A DNA stretch of 64,000 nucleotides from CAYUPI01 sp964446585. GTDB lineage: Bacteria > Verrucomicrobiota > Verrucomicrobiia > Limisphaerales > UBA8199. The notes beneath the pieces were generated by a model. It made no database searches, was not told the DNA's origin, and was given only the letters and a program-made list of their open reading frames with translations. Positions 45,001 to 52,852 of the stretch are shown in pieces (position 1 is the stretch's first letter; each line of letters starts with the position of its first letter). The position numbers were made by a program, and so were the translations under genes. The stretch covers positions 1 through 64,000 of the forward strand of contig CAYUPI010000020.1 of assembly GCA_964446585.1 (NCBI GenBank), in the 5' to 3' direction.

Positions 45001-45553
45001 TTATCTCAAGCTTGGGCAACCCATCAATACTCTCTCGGGCGGCGAAAGCCAGCGTTTGAAACTGGTCCGGCACCTAGCGGCTTCAAACGTCGATGTGTCC
45101 TCATCAGGACCGGATCCCTTATGTTCCGCGCACATCACGCATCACGCATCACGCATCACGTCTCAGCCTCCTTCCCCCTCTACTCTCTTTCTGTTTGACG
45201 AGCCGACCACCGGGCTTCATTTCGATGATGTCCGCGTCGTGCTGAAGGTCTTTCAGCGGCTCGTGGATGCCGGGCACTCGGTAGTGGTGATCGAACACAA
45301 CCTCGATGTAATTAAGTCCGCTGATTGGATCATCGATCTCGGGCCCGAAGCCGGCGACCAGGGCGGTCAACTCATCGCTCAGGGAACCCCGGAAGATATC
45401 GCTCGTTGTCCCGCCAGCCATACAGGCCATGCCTTGAGGCAGGTTCTGAAAGAGAGATTACCCCCGTGCGAATTTCGGTCGGTCGCCGATGGTTTGGTAG
45501 CTCCAGAGAGCAAGGGACGCGGAGGGCGAAGTATGATTTCAGAGGCCCCGTGA
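42026..45553 (+). CDS. uvrA: UvrA family excinuclease ATPase, enlarged by in-frame repeats
   Basis: 1,175 residues against about 940 for E. coli UvrA. Two ABC modules: Walker A GLSGSGKSSL and GVSGSGKTTL; signatures SLAGGEIERVSL (degenerate) and LSGGESQRLKL; Walker B LFVLDEPSVGLHPRD and LFLFDEPTTGLHFDD. Zinc modules CAEC...CPNC and CERC...CPEC are intact. In repair it recognises distorted DNA and loads UvrB. The segment ETFSPYARQFFDRMDKPQVDSIEGI differs from the housekeeping form (ESLSAYARQFL), so this may be the UvrA paralogue common in some phyla. The extra length falls in repeat-like stretches at 42473-42492, 42811-42902, 43449-43469, 44795-44830 and 45133-45160, all outside conserved motifs. 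None introduces a stop or frameshift. Confidence 0.88.
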   Translation: MSKSSAGSVIRLRGVRQNNLKNFDLDLPLKKLLVITGLSGSGKSSLAFDTLFAEGQRRYVETFSPYARQFFDRMDKPQVDSIEGILPAIAIEQRNSVRTTRSTVGTLTELCDYMKMLWPHISQLHCRQCGQPVRKDSPQAIWNSLCTEHGTRNTELVITFDLPLTEKLSLQESLALIAKQGYQHLLFDGRILRLGEFDSRTRSLTVVQDRLRLTSANRARFIEACEQAYHFGKGKLAIYFFQPREGPQPTPTGASSRNPFKFRSRREEALIEKSKIQDSRSKIDQSLLTSAPTIPIHALSPRRFSNRMHCAECDIEYREPSPALFSFNHPLGACPNCRGFGRIISIDYQRALPDRTKTIAGGVVKPWQVGHGLESQKDLMRMCRALEIPTDVPFQKLSEKWQRFVIEGDPDYGSDEEHQWPRAWYGVKGYFRWLETKAYKMHVRVLLSRYRAYTPCPTCRGRRFQPETLLYRIAVGADMRRRDLQSCLERSMLENQPAPTHVRKDQSLTLADFYQLPIRDALQFINELAERRPAKTPDPLALVLNEVRSRLGYLDEVGLGYLALDRPTRSLAGGEIERVSLTTCLGSRLVNTLFVLDEPSVGLHPRDTERLVRILEQLRNAGNTVVVVEHEASVMRAADQIIDLGPGHGAIGGEVVFQGTFGAILRNSRSLTGAYLSGQKCIEIPKRRPITVSRETFRFDGLRGQALGESLFMLNDAPAPRGSSRNACPVLKIAHASKHNLKDLSVEIPLQRFVCVTGVSGSGKTTLIREVLLPALQSKLNSSVSLGKSPDPFATEQASEEQDDEPSGRFAPAVQLEGSEWLGAVTLVDQSILGKTPRSNPAVYVGAFDDIREFFAQSEPARQRGLNASAFSFNSGQGQCERCRGAGFEKIEMQFLSDVFIRCPECNGRRYRWHILQVKVSPTRVEGRGPKVEGRKPVSALSRTRHSRPLSIADLLDSTVEEAVEFLAAFPESRPALRALQGLKLLQEVGLGYLKLGQPINTLSGGESQRLKLVRHLAASNVDVSSSGPDPLCSAHITHHASRITSQPPSPSTLFLFDEPTTGLHFDDVRVVLKVFQRLVDAGHSVVVIEHNLDVIKSADWIIDLGPEAGDQGGQLIAQGTPEDIARCPASHTGHALRQVLKERLPPCEFRSVADGLVAPESKGRGGRSMISEAP
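42811..42902. repeat. Hairpin element A inside uvrA, perfect 24-bp arms
   Basis: The arms 42811-42834 and 42879-42902 are exact inverted copies (24 of 24), with core gagccgacgtgaggaggc. The 44-base loop consists of aatccaa/gatcc words. It is translated as SRREEALIEKSKIQDSRSK, just before the first zinc module of UvrA. Confidence 0.95.
43449..43469. repeat. Single arm of element A inside uvrA
   Basis: Twenty-one bases equal to the left arm of the 42811 element with one substitution (gacatgagg for gacgtgagg). No opposite arm is adjacent. It is read as VGADMRRRD in frame. Confidence 0.8.
44795..44830. repeat. Short direct repeat inside uvrA (gtcgaggg words)
   Basis: Words gggtcgaggg, ccgagggccg and gtcgagggacgg follow one another. 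Translated as RVEGRGPKVEGRK in a loop after the second zinc module. Confidence 0.65.
45133..45160. repeat. 7-bp tandem repeat inside uvrA
   Basis: catcacg repeated four times in line, read as HITHHASRIT, just before the second Walker B. The same repeat occurs between genes at 57394-57420. Confidence 0.8.
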
Positions 45554-45574
45554 GACACTAACCACGACCCCAAC

Positions 45575-46363
45575 ATGTCCTTTCGCTTCATCTTTCTCGG
45601 ATCGGGCACTTCGCAAGGGGTCCCGATTATTGGCAAAGAATATCCGTCAGAGTTTCTGGCAAATCCAAAAAACCACCGCACGCGGCCTTCGATTTACGTC
45701 GCTACGGAAAAAACCAAGTTGGTGGTAGATACGACACCGGAATTCCGGGTGCAAATGCTCCGCGAAAACATTCGCTGGCTCGATGCGGTTCTTTTCACTC
45801 ACTCACATGCGGACCATGTGATGGGCCTGGATGATTGCCGGCGATTTTGTGACCTGCGCGGCTTCAAGGGGCTGCCGATTTATGCCACCGAACCGACCAT
45901 GAAGGATTTGAAGCGCGTTTTCGCTTATGCGTTTCATGACGGGCCCTGGCCCAAAGGCTACTTCATTCCTGAGCCGCACCTGATCAACGGCCCGTTTTCA
46001 CTGGGCGACGTGGACATCGTGCCGTTGGCGCTCCCGCATGGGTCCAGCGCCACTTCTGGCTTTCTCTTCGTTCAAGACGGCAAGAAGCGATTGGCGTATA
46101 TGAGCGACTGCAAGGAAGTGCCGCCGCCGGTTGTCGAACAAGTGCGGGGTGTACAGGTAGCCGTTTTGGACGCGCTGCGCCGCGCTCCCCATCCGACGCA
46201 CATGTGCCTCGATGAGGCGCTGACGGCCGCCCGCCGCATCGGCGCTCAACGCACCTACTTCACGCACCTGACCCACGATTACGATCATGATGCCGCCCAG
46301 GCCGAGCTCCCGCCCGGCGTCGAGCTGGCGTATGATGGGTTGCAGGTGTCCATAAACGCGTAA
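45575..46363 (+). CDS. PhnP-like metallo-beta-lactamase-fold hydrolase
   Basis: 262 residues with no signal peptide. Opens MSFRFIFLGSGTSQGVPIIG and has the metal motif FTHSHADHVMG (His76, His78, Asp80, His81), a later His in LPHGSSAT and MSDCKEVP, and a terminal THLTHDYDH. This is the PhnP/cyclic phosphodiesterase branch of the fold, which hydrolyses phosphodiester or cyclic phosphate substrates. Many members outside phosphonate operons have unknown substrates, and no phn genes are nearby. It begins 21 bp after the uvrA stop and may be co-transcribed. Confidence 0.85.
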   Translation: MSFRFIFLGSGTSQGVPIIGKEYPSEFLANPKNHRTRPSIYVATEKTKLVVDTTPEFRVQMLRENIRWLDAVLFTHSHADHVMGLDDCRRFCDLRGFKGLPIYATEPTMKDLKRVFAYAFHDGPWPKGYFIPEPHLINGPFSLGDVDIVPLALPHGSSATSGFLFVQDGKKRLAYMSDCKEVPPPVVEQVRGVQVAVLDALRRAPHPTHMCLDEALTAARRIGAQRTYFTHLTHDYDHDAAQAELPPGVELAYDGLQVSINA

Positions 46364-46469
46364 CCCGGATCCATAATCCCGTTTGCGAAAGCCATCCCTA
46401 ATGCGGTGGCGCGGAGCTTGGGATTTGGAGCTACTCTGAATTTTGGTTCTTGGTGTTTGAGGCTTTCCC

Positions 46470-47501
46470 TCACGCTCCCATACCCTCTTCGAAGGAACCT
46501 GCCGCCAGCGGGAAACAGAGGTTGTCGCGCACGTACTGGATCGCATTGGCGCTGGTCGCATCCAGGTCGCGGTAAGCGCTTTCCGCCTCCACCACCAGGG
46601 GCGCCGTTTTTCTGCCCATCACCTGGCAATATCGTTGCGGATAGCCTGCATGAATCAGCAGCTCTACATACCGCGTCATGTTCAGCTCGCCCGACGGGAT
46701 GTCCACGAACTGCATCGCGCGCTTCTGCCAATTTCCTTCCATCATGCGCAAAGAGAGGTTTGGACGGACGACATGGTTCTTAACATGGCAGGCGTAAACC
46801 CGCGGCGCGACCTTCATGAATCGCGTTTCCCATGACTCGCCCTCCCAGCAATGGGATGGATCGGCATTCACAGTCAGGCACTTATCTCCGTCGCAAGTCG
46901 CAACCAGCATGTTGAAATCCTCGGCGCACATAGCGGCTGTTCCGGGGTGGATTTCGTGGGCCAGAAACATGCCAAGCTGGTTAGCGTGTTTGCGGATTTT
47001 GGCTGTCTTCTTCACGAAGCGCTCCTCGCCTTCCTTGAGCAAATCAAAATCGCCACCTTTCCAGAAGCCCCACGGATAACCAGAGGCGAGCTCCCATCCG
47101 AAAGCCACGCCCCAGAACATCGGCACGATCTTGATGCCCAGCTCGGCGCAGAGATCCAGCAGACGCAGTAAATATTCCTCGGCCCATTTCTCGATTTGCT
47201 CGGGTGACTTTTTGGCCACGTCCGGCGGAATGAACGGGCGAATGCCCGTTGTGCCGGTCCACGCGCTGGTATGAACCCAGAAGGGGCAATGAGAAGAGAC
47301 ACCATCGAGGCTCAGGCGCGCCTTTGCGAACGCGTCTTTGATCTCCTTCGGGCTCTTGAATCCTTTGTCGCTCTGCAGCATGTAATTGGACGGTTGCGCC
47401 CCGGTCGCGCCTGATTTGCGGGCGTATTCCAGAAACTGAGCAAGATCTTTCGCGCCATGCTGCGCGCCTTCGATGCTGGGATGAAAACAAGCTTCGGCCA
47501 T
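46470..47501 (-). CDS. Sugar phosphate isomerase/epimerase-like TIM barrel
   Basis: 343 residues, cytoplasmic. A xylose-isomerase-like TIM barrel with typical segments: ARKSGATGAQPSNY, IKIVPMFWGVAF, MFLAHEIHPGTAAM (metal-binding Glu/His), LTVNADPSHCWEGE (Asp/His) and ACHVKNHVVR (His). In this superfamily the Glu, Asp, His and Glu residues bind a divalent metal and the enzyme moves a carbonyl along a sugar or polyol. The substrate cannot be read from sequence, and no sugar operon adjoins. Convergent with the PhnP-like gene. Confidence 0.8.
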   Translation of the reverse strand: MAEACFHPSIEGAQHGAKDLAQFLEYARKSGATGAQPSNYMLQSDKGFKSPKEIKDAFAKARLSLDGVSSHCPFWVHTSAWTGTTGIRPFIPPDVAKKSPEQIEKWAEEYLLRLLDLCAELGIKIVPMFWGVAFGWELASGYPWGFWKGGDFDLLKEGEERFVKKTAKIRKHANQLGMFLAHEIHPGTAAMCAEDFNMLVATCDGDKCLTVNADPSHCWEGESWETRFMKVAPRVYACHVKNHVVRPNLSLRMMEGNWQKRAMQFVDIPSGELNMTRYVELLIHAGYPQRYCQVMGRKTAPLVVEAESAYRDLDATSANAIQYVRDNLCFPLAAGSFEEGMGA

Positions 47502-47516
47502 AGTTTATTGGAGGGT

Positions 47517-47912
47517 TAAATAGTTTGTTTCATTCGCAAACGCGGCAGAGCAATAGCGATGATCGCCATCGAAGGCAACAGCAATTGTGGGGTTTTAGCG
47601 TGCCGGATGGTGCCGGAGTGCGCCCGTCCCCGGGCGCAGCAACGCACGATGAAGGGCAGCAATCTAAGAATCTCAATGCGCGCGCTTGTTCGAGAATTGC
47701 TGCGCCCGGGGACGGGCGCACCCCGCCGCCTTCACTGAGGGGTTACTGGTTTTTCGCGTGCCTGGAGCCCGAGATTTTATTACGCTCATGCCATGAAGAG
47801 CAGGCGCTCCAACATACGCCCGCGGCAGCCGTCCCGGGCGCAAGCAGAGCTACTGAATCGGTAACGACCTTAGGACCGTCATTAAGGATGCCTCCATAAA
47901 CTCCTTCCGCTT
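47517..47912. other. Gene-free region holding hairpin element B
   Basis: About 400 bp between the divergently arranged isomerase-like gene and tatD. Apart from element B (47614-47725) I see nothing with a recognisable product. It must contain the promoters of both flanking genes. Confidence 0.5.
47614..47725. repeat. Hairpin element B, copy 2
   Basis: The 29-base arms 47614-47642 and 47697-47725 match as inverted copies at 28 of 29 positions around a 54-base loop. The arms are near-identical to those at 17572-17682, but the loop is unrelated. Confidence 0.92.
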
Positions 47913-48848
47913 ATGCCGCCAACCTTCTACGACACGCATGCACACCTGGATTATCCGGACTTTGCCGAGGAGCTACCCCAGGTGATCGCGCGGGCCGGGG
48001 CCGCAGGGATCTCCAAAATTATCAGTATCGGCACCGATTTGGAGAGCAGCCGGCGCGCGATCGAACTCGCGGAACAATTTCCGAATGTCTTCGCCGTCGT
48101 GGGCTGGCATCCGTCTCATGCCGGCGAAGCGCCGCCAGATTTTCGCCCGTCGCTTCGCGAATTGGCCCAACATCGCAAGGTCGTGGCCCTGGGCGAGACT
48201 GGGCTGGATTATCATCGGCTTCCATCGTCAAGTCCAGAGTCCAAAGTCCACCCGTCCTTCGTAGCAGTCCCACGGCAGCCGAAGTCATCGCTTGGGCAAA
48301 TCATGCCTTTTGAGGACTCAGCCAGTACTACAGGACTGCGGAGGGTGGAAAGTCCAAAGTCGATGGCAGCGGAGGATGAGCGCTACAAGCAAAAGCAGGC
48401 GGAACTGTTTCGCCAGCATCTTGAAGTGGCCGCGGAACTGGGTCTAAACTGCGTCATTCACCAGCGCGATTCGCTCGAGGATACTATCGCGCAACTGCAG
48501 CCTTTTGCCGACCGCGTGCGCGGCGTGTTCCATTGTTTTGCCAACGATGCGGCGACAATGCGGCGCATCCTCACCCTCGGCTCGCTCGTTAGTTTCACGG
48601 GAATTGTGACGTTCAAGAATGGCCAAAATGTTCGCGACACGCTGGCGGCCACACCGATGGACCAATTCATGCTAGAAACCGATTGCCCCTATTTGGCGCC
48701 GGTTCCTTACCGCGGCAAGCGCTGCGAGCCCGCGCATGTGAAGGAGATTTCCGAGGTTGCGGCGACCGTTAAAGGATGCGCACTGGAAGATCTGAGCGAA
48801 AAGACGTGCGCGACGGCAAATCGATTTTTTCGCGGGCTATCTGAGTGA
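47913..48848 (+). CDS. TatD family metal-dependent DNase/hydrolase with an inserted repeat
   Basis: 311 residues, longer than the usual ~260. TatD motifs: TFYDTHAHLDYPDF (metal His-x-His), GETGLDYHR (Glu), CVIHQRDS (His), FHCFANDA (His) and LETDCPYLAP (Asp). Members are metal-dependent 3'-5' DNases or related hydrolases, linked to DNA repair and quality control. Residues ~104-151 (LPSSSPESKV to SPKSMAAED) interrupt the family between GLDY and the helix ERYKQKQAELFRQHLEVA. They coincide with a repeat element bounded by inverted ccatcg/cgatgg at 48222-48366. All metal residues are intact, so activity is plausible. Confidence 0.88.
   Translation: MPPTFYDTHAHLDYPDFAEELPQVIARAGAAGISKIISIGTDLESSRRAIELAEQFPNVFAVVGWHPSHAGEAPPDFRPSLRELAQHRKVVALGETGLDYHRLPSSSPESKVHPSFVAVPRQPKSSLGQIMPFEDSASTTGLRRVESPKSMAAEDERYKQKQAELFRQHLEVAAELGLNCVIHQRDSLEDTIAQLQPFADRVRGVFHCFANDAATMRRILTLGSLVSFTGIVTFKNGQNVRDTLAATPMDQFMLETDCPYLAPVPYRGKRCEPAHVKEISEVAATVKGCALEDLSEKTCATANRFFRGLSE
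48222..48366. repeat. Repeat element inserted in frame in tatD
   Basis: Bounded by ccatcg (48222) and cgatgg (48361-48366), with an inner inverted pair ccaccc (48248) and gggtgg (48343). It contains gtccaaagtcc words on both sides. Encodes about 48 residues absent from normal TatD. Confidence 0.7.
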
Positions 48849-49118
48849 TCGCGACTGGTCCCCATCGCTAGTGAACCGAGAGGTCAGGCCGCAGAGCCTC
48901 CTGCGCAGGCACGTTGCAGAAGCGTTTGGGCAAATTGTGAAGCTGGGTTATTTCTTTAGCCGACGGAGGAAGGCTGAGGCCGGGATGCCGGTCGCTTGGG
49001 GGTTTAAAGTCGCTACACCGCTACGAACCGCGTCGAAATCTACCTGGATGCCGAACGCTTCCCGTTAGCTCGCGGGCAATGCTCGCAAAGGTTCTCCGCT
49101 TATCGCAGACTCCCCGCG
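48849..49118. other. Gene-free spacer
   Basis: No gene, tRNA or clear hairpin seen in 270 bp between tatD and the cyclase gene. The text is composed of repeat-like fragments. Confidence 0.4.
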
Positions 49119-49802
49119 ATGCTTATCGACCTCAGCCATACCATCGAGCACGGTATGATTACTTACAAAGGGTTGCCGGCTCCCCTGATCTGCGATTTCC
49201 TGAGCCGCGAGGCTTCGCGCGCCCGCTACGCTCCAGGGACCGAGTTTCAGATCGGGCGCATCGACATGGTGGCGAACACCGGAACTTACCTTGATAGCCC
49301 TTTCCACCGTTTTGCTGAGGGCAAAGACCTGGCAGAACTTCCGCTTGGTTCACTGGCCGGATTGGACGGCCTGCTCGTGCGAGCGCCTGCGGGCCGTCGC
49401 GAAATTGCCAGGGATGTGTTTGAGCGACTTCCATTGGCTGGAAAAGCCGTCCTGGTGCTCACAGGCTGGGATCGACACTGGCGAACCGACGCTTACTTCG
49501 AAGAGCATCCTTTCCTAACTTCGGATGCCGCGGAATACCTGCGCGAATCTGGCGTGAAACTTGTTGGAATTGATTCCTATAATATCGATGACACGGCGGA
49601 TCTGCATCGGCCCGCTCACACCATCCTCCTCGGCAAGGAAATTCCCATTGTCGAGCACATGACAGGCCTGGACAAGCTGCCCGCCGACGGCTTCAAATTC
49701 TACGCCGTGCCTCCCAAGGTGCGCTCATTCGGCACGTTCCCTGTTCGCGCCTTTGCGGCGACTGCGGACGAACCGCAAACTCTTTCCGGCCGCTTTGTGT
49801 AA
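49119..49802 (+). CDS. Cyclase family protein (kynurenine-formamidase-like)
   Basis: 227 residues, no signal peptide. The family opening MLIDLSHTIEHGMITYKGLP is clear. The metal motif HxGTHxDxPxH appears as ANTGTYLDSPFHRF, with Asn and Tyr at two histidine positions. Asp and the last His are kept, and a later segment reads GIDSYNID. Family members hydrolyse amide or ester bonds with a metal; the altered motif suggests a different metal site or substrate. No tryptophan-catabolism genes adjoin. Confidence 0.82.
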   Translation: MLIDLSHTIEHGMITYKGLPAPLICDFLSREASRARYAPGTEFQIGRIDMVANTGTYLDSPFHRFAEGKDLAELPLGSLAGLDGLLVRAPAGRREIARDVFERLPLAGKAVLVLTGWDRHWRTDAYFEEHPFLTSDAAEYLRESGVKLVGIDSYNIDDTADLHRPAHTILLGKEIPIVEHMTGLDKLPADGFKFYAVPPKVRSFGTFPVRAFAATADEPQTLSGRFV

Positions 49803-49981
49803 TATGCCGGATTGGCTGGGTTAGGGGCATGTTCAAGCAAAGTGAGAACAACGTTTCGCACGATCCCCGGCTCGTTGCAGCCGCCGGGAAAGGCCGCGGG
49901 GTACTGCCTTGGGTGGTTGTCGTCGTCGTGATCTCCTGGGGAGGTGAGGGACAAATCCCCGCTACGTTTGAGTGGTTACAG

Positions 49982-52810
49982 TTACACTAACGCATCAGCG
50001 AGGACCTCGGCCATGTGCCGCGGCTTGGTCGGCGCGAGGTGCTCGATCTGGTGACGGCAACTGGCGCCGGAGGCGATGACCACCGTTCCAAAGGGCTGGA
50101 CCCGGACTTTTCGCGCGAGCGGCTCGGCTACTTTCAAGGACAGCTCATATTTTTCCGACAATGCGCCGAACGCGCCCGCCATGCCGCAGCAACCGCTGTC
50201 GAGCAAAGTCACGTTCCGTTCGGGCAACCGTTTCGCGAGCCGGTCCATAAAGTCGGGCTTCATTAAGGCCTTAACGTGGCAATGGGCGTGGATTATCACA
50301 TTGGCCGGCCTGGGTTTGAACTGGAGGGCGTTCGGTTCCTGCTCCAGCAGTTGTTCGATGAATTGATCGAACAGAAAACAGCGCCTCGTGACTGAGGCAA
50401 GTCCCTCCATGCCCAGCTCCGCATAATCCTCGGCAAACATCGAGTAACACGAAGGCTCCAGGAAAAGGATCGGGGCGCCATCGACGTCCGCGTTGAGCAA
50501 ACTGACGTTGTGCTGGGCCAACTCTTTCGCTGCGTCCACGTTTCCTTGGCTGAAGGCAGGGCGGCCACAACACTTGCGGCCCAGCGCAAGTGTCACCTCA
50601 AAACCAGCCGCTTCGAGCACGCGCACGGCTGCCATCCCGATCTGCGGTTCATGGTAGCGCGTGAAAGTGTCGTCCCAAAGGATCACGCGACCGCGGCGGG
50701 ATTCGGGGGCGCGGGCGGTGCGCCTGAACCATGAATCAAATCGCCGGCGCGCGTAGTGCGGCAGCGGGCGCTGCCACGCGATCCCCAGTGTCTTGGCGAG
50801 GAGGCTGCGAAAGAATAATGAATCGAGGACTGCATTGGCGACGCGCGGCATTCGGCAGCCGAGTTTTCCCAGGAAGTCCAATGAGCTGAATAAGCGCTGC
50901 CGCCACGAAAGGCCATCGCGCTGAATCCGCGCGTGAAGCAGCTCGGTCTTCAGCAATGCTAGGTTGACGTTCGACGGACACTCCGATGTGCAGGCTTTGC
51001 ATGCCAGGCAGTTGCTCAGCGCGGCCTCCATTTCGGCGCTGTCCAGAGGGTCGTGTTGGCCCAGACCTCGCCCCTCGAGCGCAGCTCGAATCGCATTGGC
51101 GCGGCCGCGCGTGGACATGATTTCCTCTCCCGTCACGATGAAGGTCGGGCACATCGTCGGTGTCTCTTTGAGACAACCGCCACAACCGTTGCACTGCTGT
51201 AAATTGCCGACAAACGATTTGTCTTTGGCGGCGAAGGCCAGCTTCGGCGCAAACGGCAGCTTCAGCTCGTAACCGGCTCCGGCGCGCAGATCGGTATCGA
51301 TCTTGAATTTGCCGTCCGGAATGATTTTGCCCGGGTTGAACAGGTTGTGCGGGTCGAAGGCCGATTTGATTTCCTTCATTATACTGAATAGCCCGTCGCC
51401 AACCTGTTCAGCCAGAAACTCAGTTCGCGCGATACCCACGCCGTGCTCGCCGGCGAGCGAGCCTTTGAACTGTCGCACCAGGGCCGAAACCTCATCGGCC
51501 AACTTCCGGAATTTTTTCAAGTCCTCGCCCGAGTGCAGGTCGAGCACGGGCCGGACATGAAGCAGTCCGGCCGCGGCGTGGCCATAGAAACAGGCTTCCA
51601 GGCCAAGCGGCGCCAGAAGCGATTGCACGGCGGCGACATAGCTGGGCAATTGCTCGGGACGGACCGCGACATCCTCGATACCGGTGACAGGTTTGGCGTC
51701 GCCGGGCCGGCCAGTCAGCAGCGAAAGCCCCGCCTTGCGGAGAGACCAGACCAGGTTGGCCTCGGCTTCGGTTCCGAGCATGGTTTTCCGCAAGCCGAGC
51801 TTGCGCCGCGCCAACGCCGCTATCCGCTCATCGGCCTCCTCAAAAAACTCCACGACCAAAACGGACTGACAGGGCTGATGATCGAGCTGGAGCAAATCGC
51901 GCGCGGGCTGGAACTCTAATTGGCCCCTGGTCTGGTCGAGCAACACATTATCCAGGTGCTCGATAGCGGCGGGTTTGAGGTCAAGCAGTTCTACGGTGGC
52001 CTGCATTGCATCGGCCACCGAGGAGAAAAACAGCAGGCCAACGCGTTTCTGCGCGGGCAAGGGAACAATCTTAAGTTCCGCGGAGGTGATGGCCGCGAGC
52101 GTTCCCTCACTGCCGCACAGGAGATGATTCAGATTGTTCGGCTCGGCGACGCAGCGGTCGATGGCGTAGCCAGGACGCCGCTTAAGCAGGCCGCCCGGCA
52201 TGCGCTCTTCAATTTCCAAAGAGTGGAAATAGAACAGGTCCGAGAGCAGTCGTCTTTGTTTCCGGAGCGTGTCGTGTTGCGGTCCGACTGCAATGACACG
52301 GCCATCTGCCAGCACCACCTCCAACTCATTGAGGTGGTCCGCAGTCGTGCCATAAATCGGTGTATGCGCGCCGCTGGAATTATTGGCAATCATGCCGCCC
52401 AGTGTCGCGCGCGAGCTGGTCGCCACGTCCGGTCCGAAGCAAAATCCGTGCGGCCTAAGGAATCGGTTCAGTTGATCCAGTACCACACCTGGCCCGACCC
52501 GGACTGTGCGGCGCTCCAGGTCCAGGTCACTAATCTCGCGGTTGTAGCGCGAGAAATCGATCACCAGGCCGTCGCCAATCGCTCCGCCCACCAGGCCCGT
52601 ACCCGCCCCTCGCGGGATGACACTGACGCCCGCCTGGGCGGCGGCGTCGATCAGGCTGCTGGCCTGGCGCGCGTTGCGTGGGAAAGCAACCGCGACCGGC
52701 TCGATCTGATAAATGGAAGCATCGGTAGCGTAGAGCTGCCGCGTAAGATTATCGAACGCAATCGGGCAGTTCGCTCCCGCCAACGTCGAAAGTTGTTGGG
52801 CTGAAGTCAT
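49982..52810 (-). CDS. FAD-linked oxidase fused to Fe-S reductase (YdiJ/GlcD-GlcF type)
   Basis: 942 residues, cytoplasmic or membrane-associated. N-terminal FAD_binding_4 domain (VIPRGAGTGLVGGAIGDG, ATSSRATLGGMIANNSSGAH) and FAD-oxidase C domain (YGHAAAGLLHVRPVLDL, GEHGVGIARTEFL). Then two ferredoxin-type clusters, CNGCGGCLKETPTMCP and CLACKACTSECPSNVNL, and two CCG domains (GRKCCGRPAFSQGN, LDSGCCGMAG). This architecture oxidises D-2-hydroxy acids (D-lactate, glycolate or D-2-hydroxyglutarate) and passes electrons to the quinone pool. The D-2-hydroxyglutarate enzyme YdiJ is the closest match by layout. The substrate is not certain. It lies 42 bp downstream of the rhomboid gene start-to-stop run on the same strand. 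Confidence 0.88.
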   Translation of the reverse strand: MTSAQQLSTLAGANCPIAFDNLTRQLYATDASIYQIEPVAVAFPRNARQASSLIDAAAQAGVSVIPRGAGTGLVGGAIGDGLVIDFSRYNREISDLDLERRTVRVGPGVVLDQLNRFLRPHGFCFGPDVATSSRATLGGMIANNSSGAHTPIYGTTADHLNELEVVLADGRVIAVGPQHDTLRKQRRLLSDLFYFHSLEIEERMPGGLLKRRPGYAIDRCVAEPNNLNHLLCGSEGTLAAITSAELKIVPLPAQKRVGLLFFSSVADAMQATVELLDLKPAAIEHLDNVLLDQTRGQLEFQPARDLLQLDHQPCQSVLVVEFFEEADERIAALARRKLGLRKTMLGTEAEANLVWSLRKAGLSLLTGRPGDAKPVTGIEDVAVRPEQLPSYVAAVQSLLAPLGLEACFYGHAAAGLLHVRPVLDLHSGEDLKKFRKLADEVSALVRQFKGSLAGEHGVGIARTEFLAEQVGDGLFSIMKEIKSAFDPHNLFNPGKIIPDGKFKIDTDLRAGAGYELKLPFAPKLAFAAKDKSFVGNLQQCNGCGGCLKETPTMCPTFIVTGEEIMSTRGRANAIRAALEGRGLGQHDPLDSAEMEAALSNCLACKACTSECPSNVNLALLKTELLHARIQRDGLSWRQRLFSSLDFLGKLGCRMPRVANAVLDSLFFRSLLAKTLGIAWQRPLPHYARRRFDSWFRRTARAPESRRGRVILWDDTFTRYHEPQIGMAAVRVLEAAGFEVTLALGRKCCGRPAFSQGNVDAAKELAQHNVSLLNADVDGAPILFLEPSCYSMFAEDYAELGMEGLASVTRRCFLFDQFIEQLLEQEPNALQFKPRPANVIIHAHCHVKALMKPDFMDRLAKRLPERNVTLLDSGCCGMAGAFGALSEKYELSLKVAEPLARKVRVQPFGTVVIASGASCRHQIEHLAPTKPRHMAEVLADALV

Positions 52811-52852
52811 CGAGCCGGGTCACAGCCGGTACCTCATATACTAGCAACCCGC

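Noticed and set aside
47517..49118. tRNA or small RNA gene in the gene-free stretches
   Set aside because: No cloverleaf with a TTC arm was found by eye; the text is repeat-derived.
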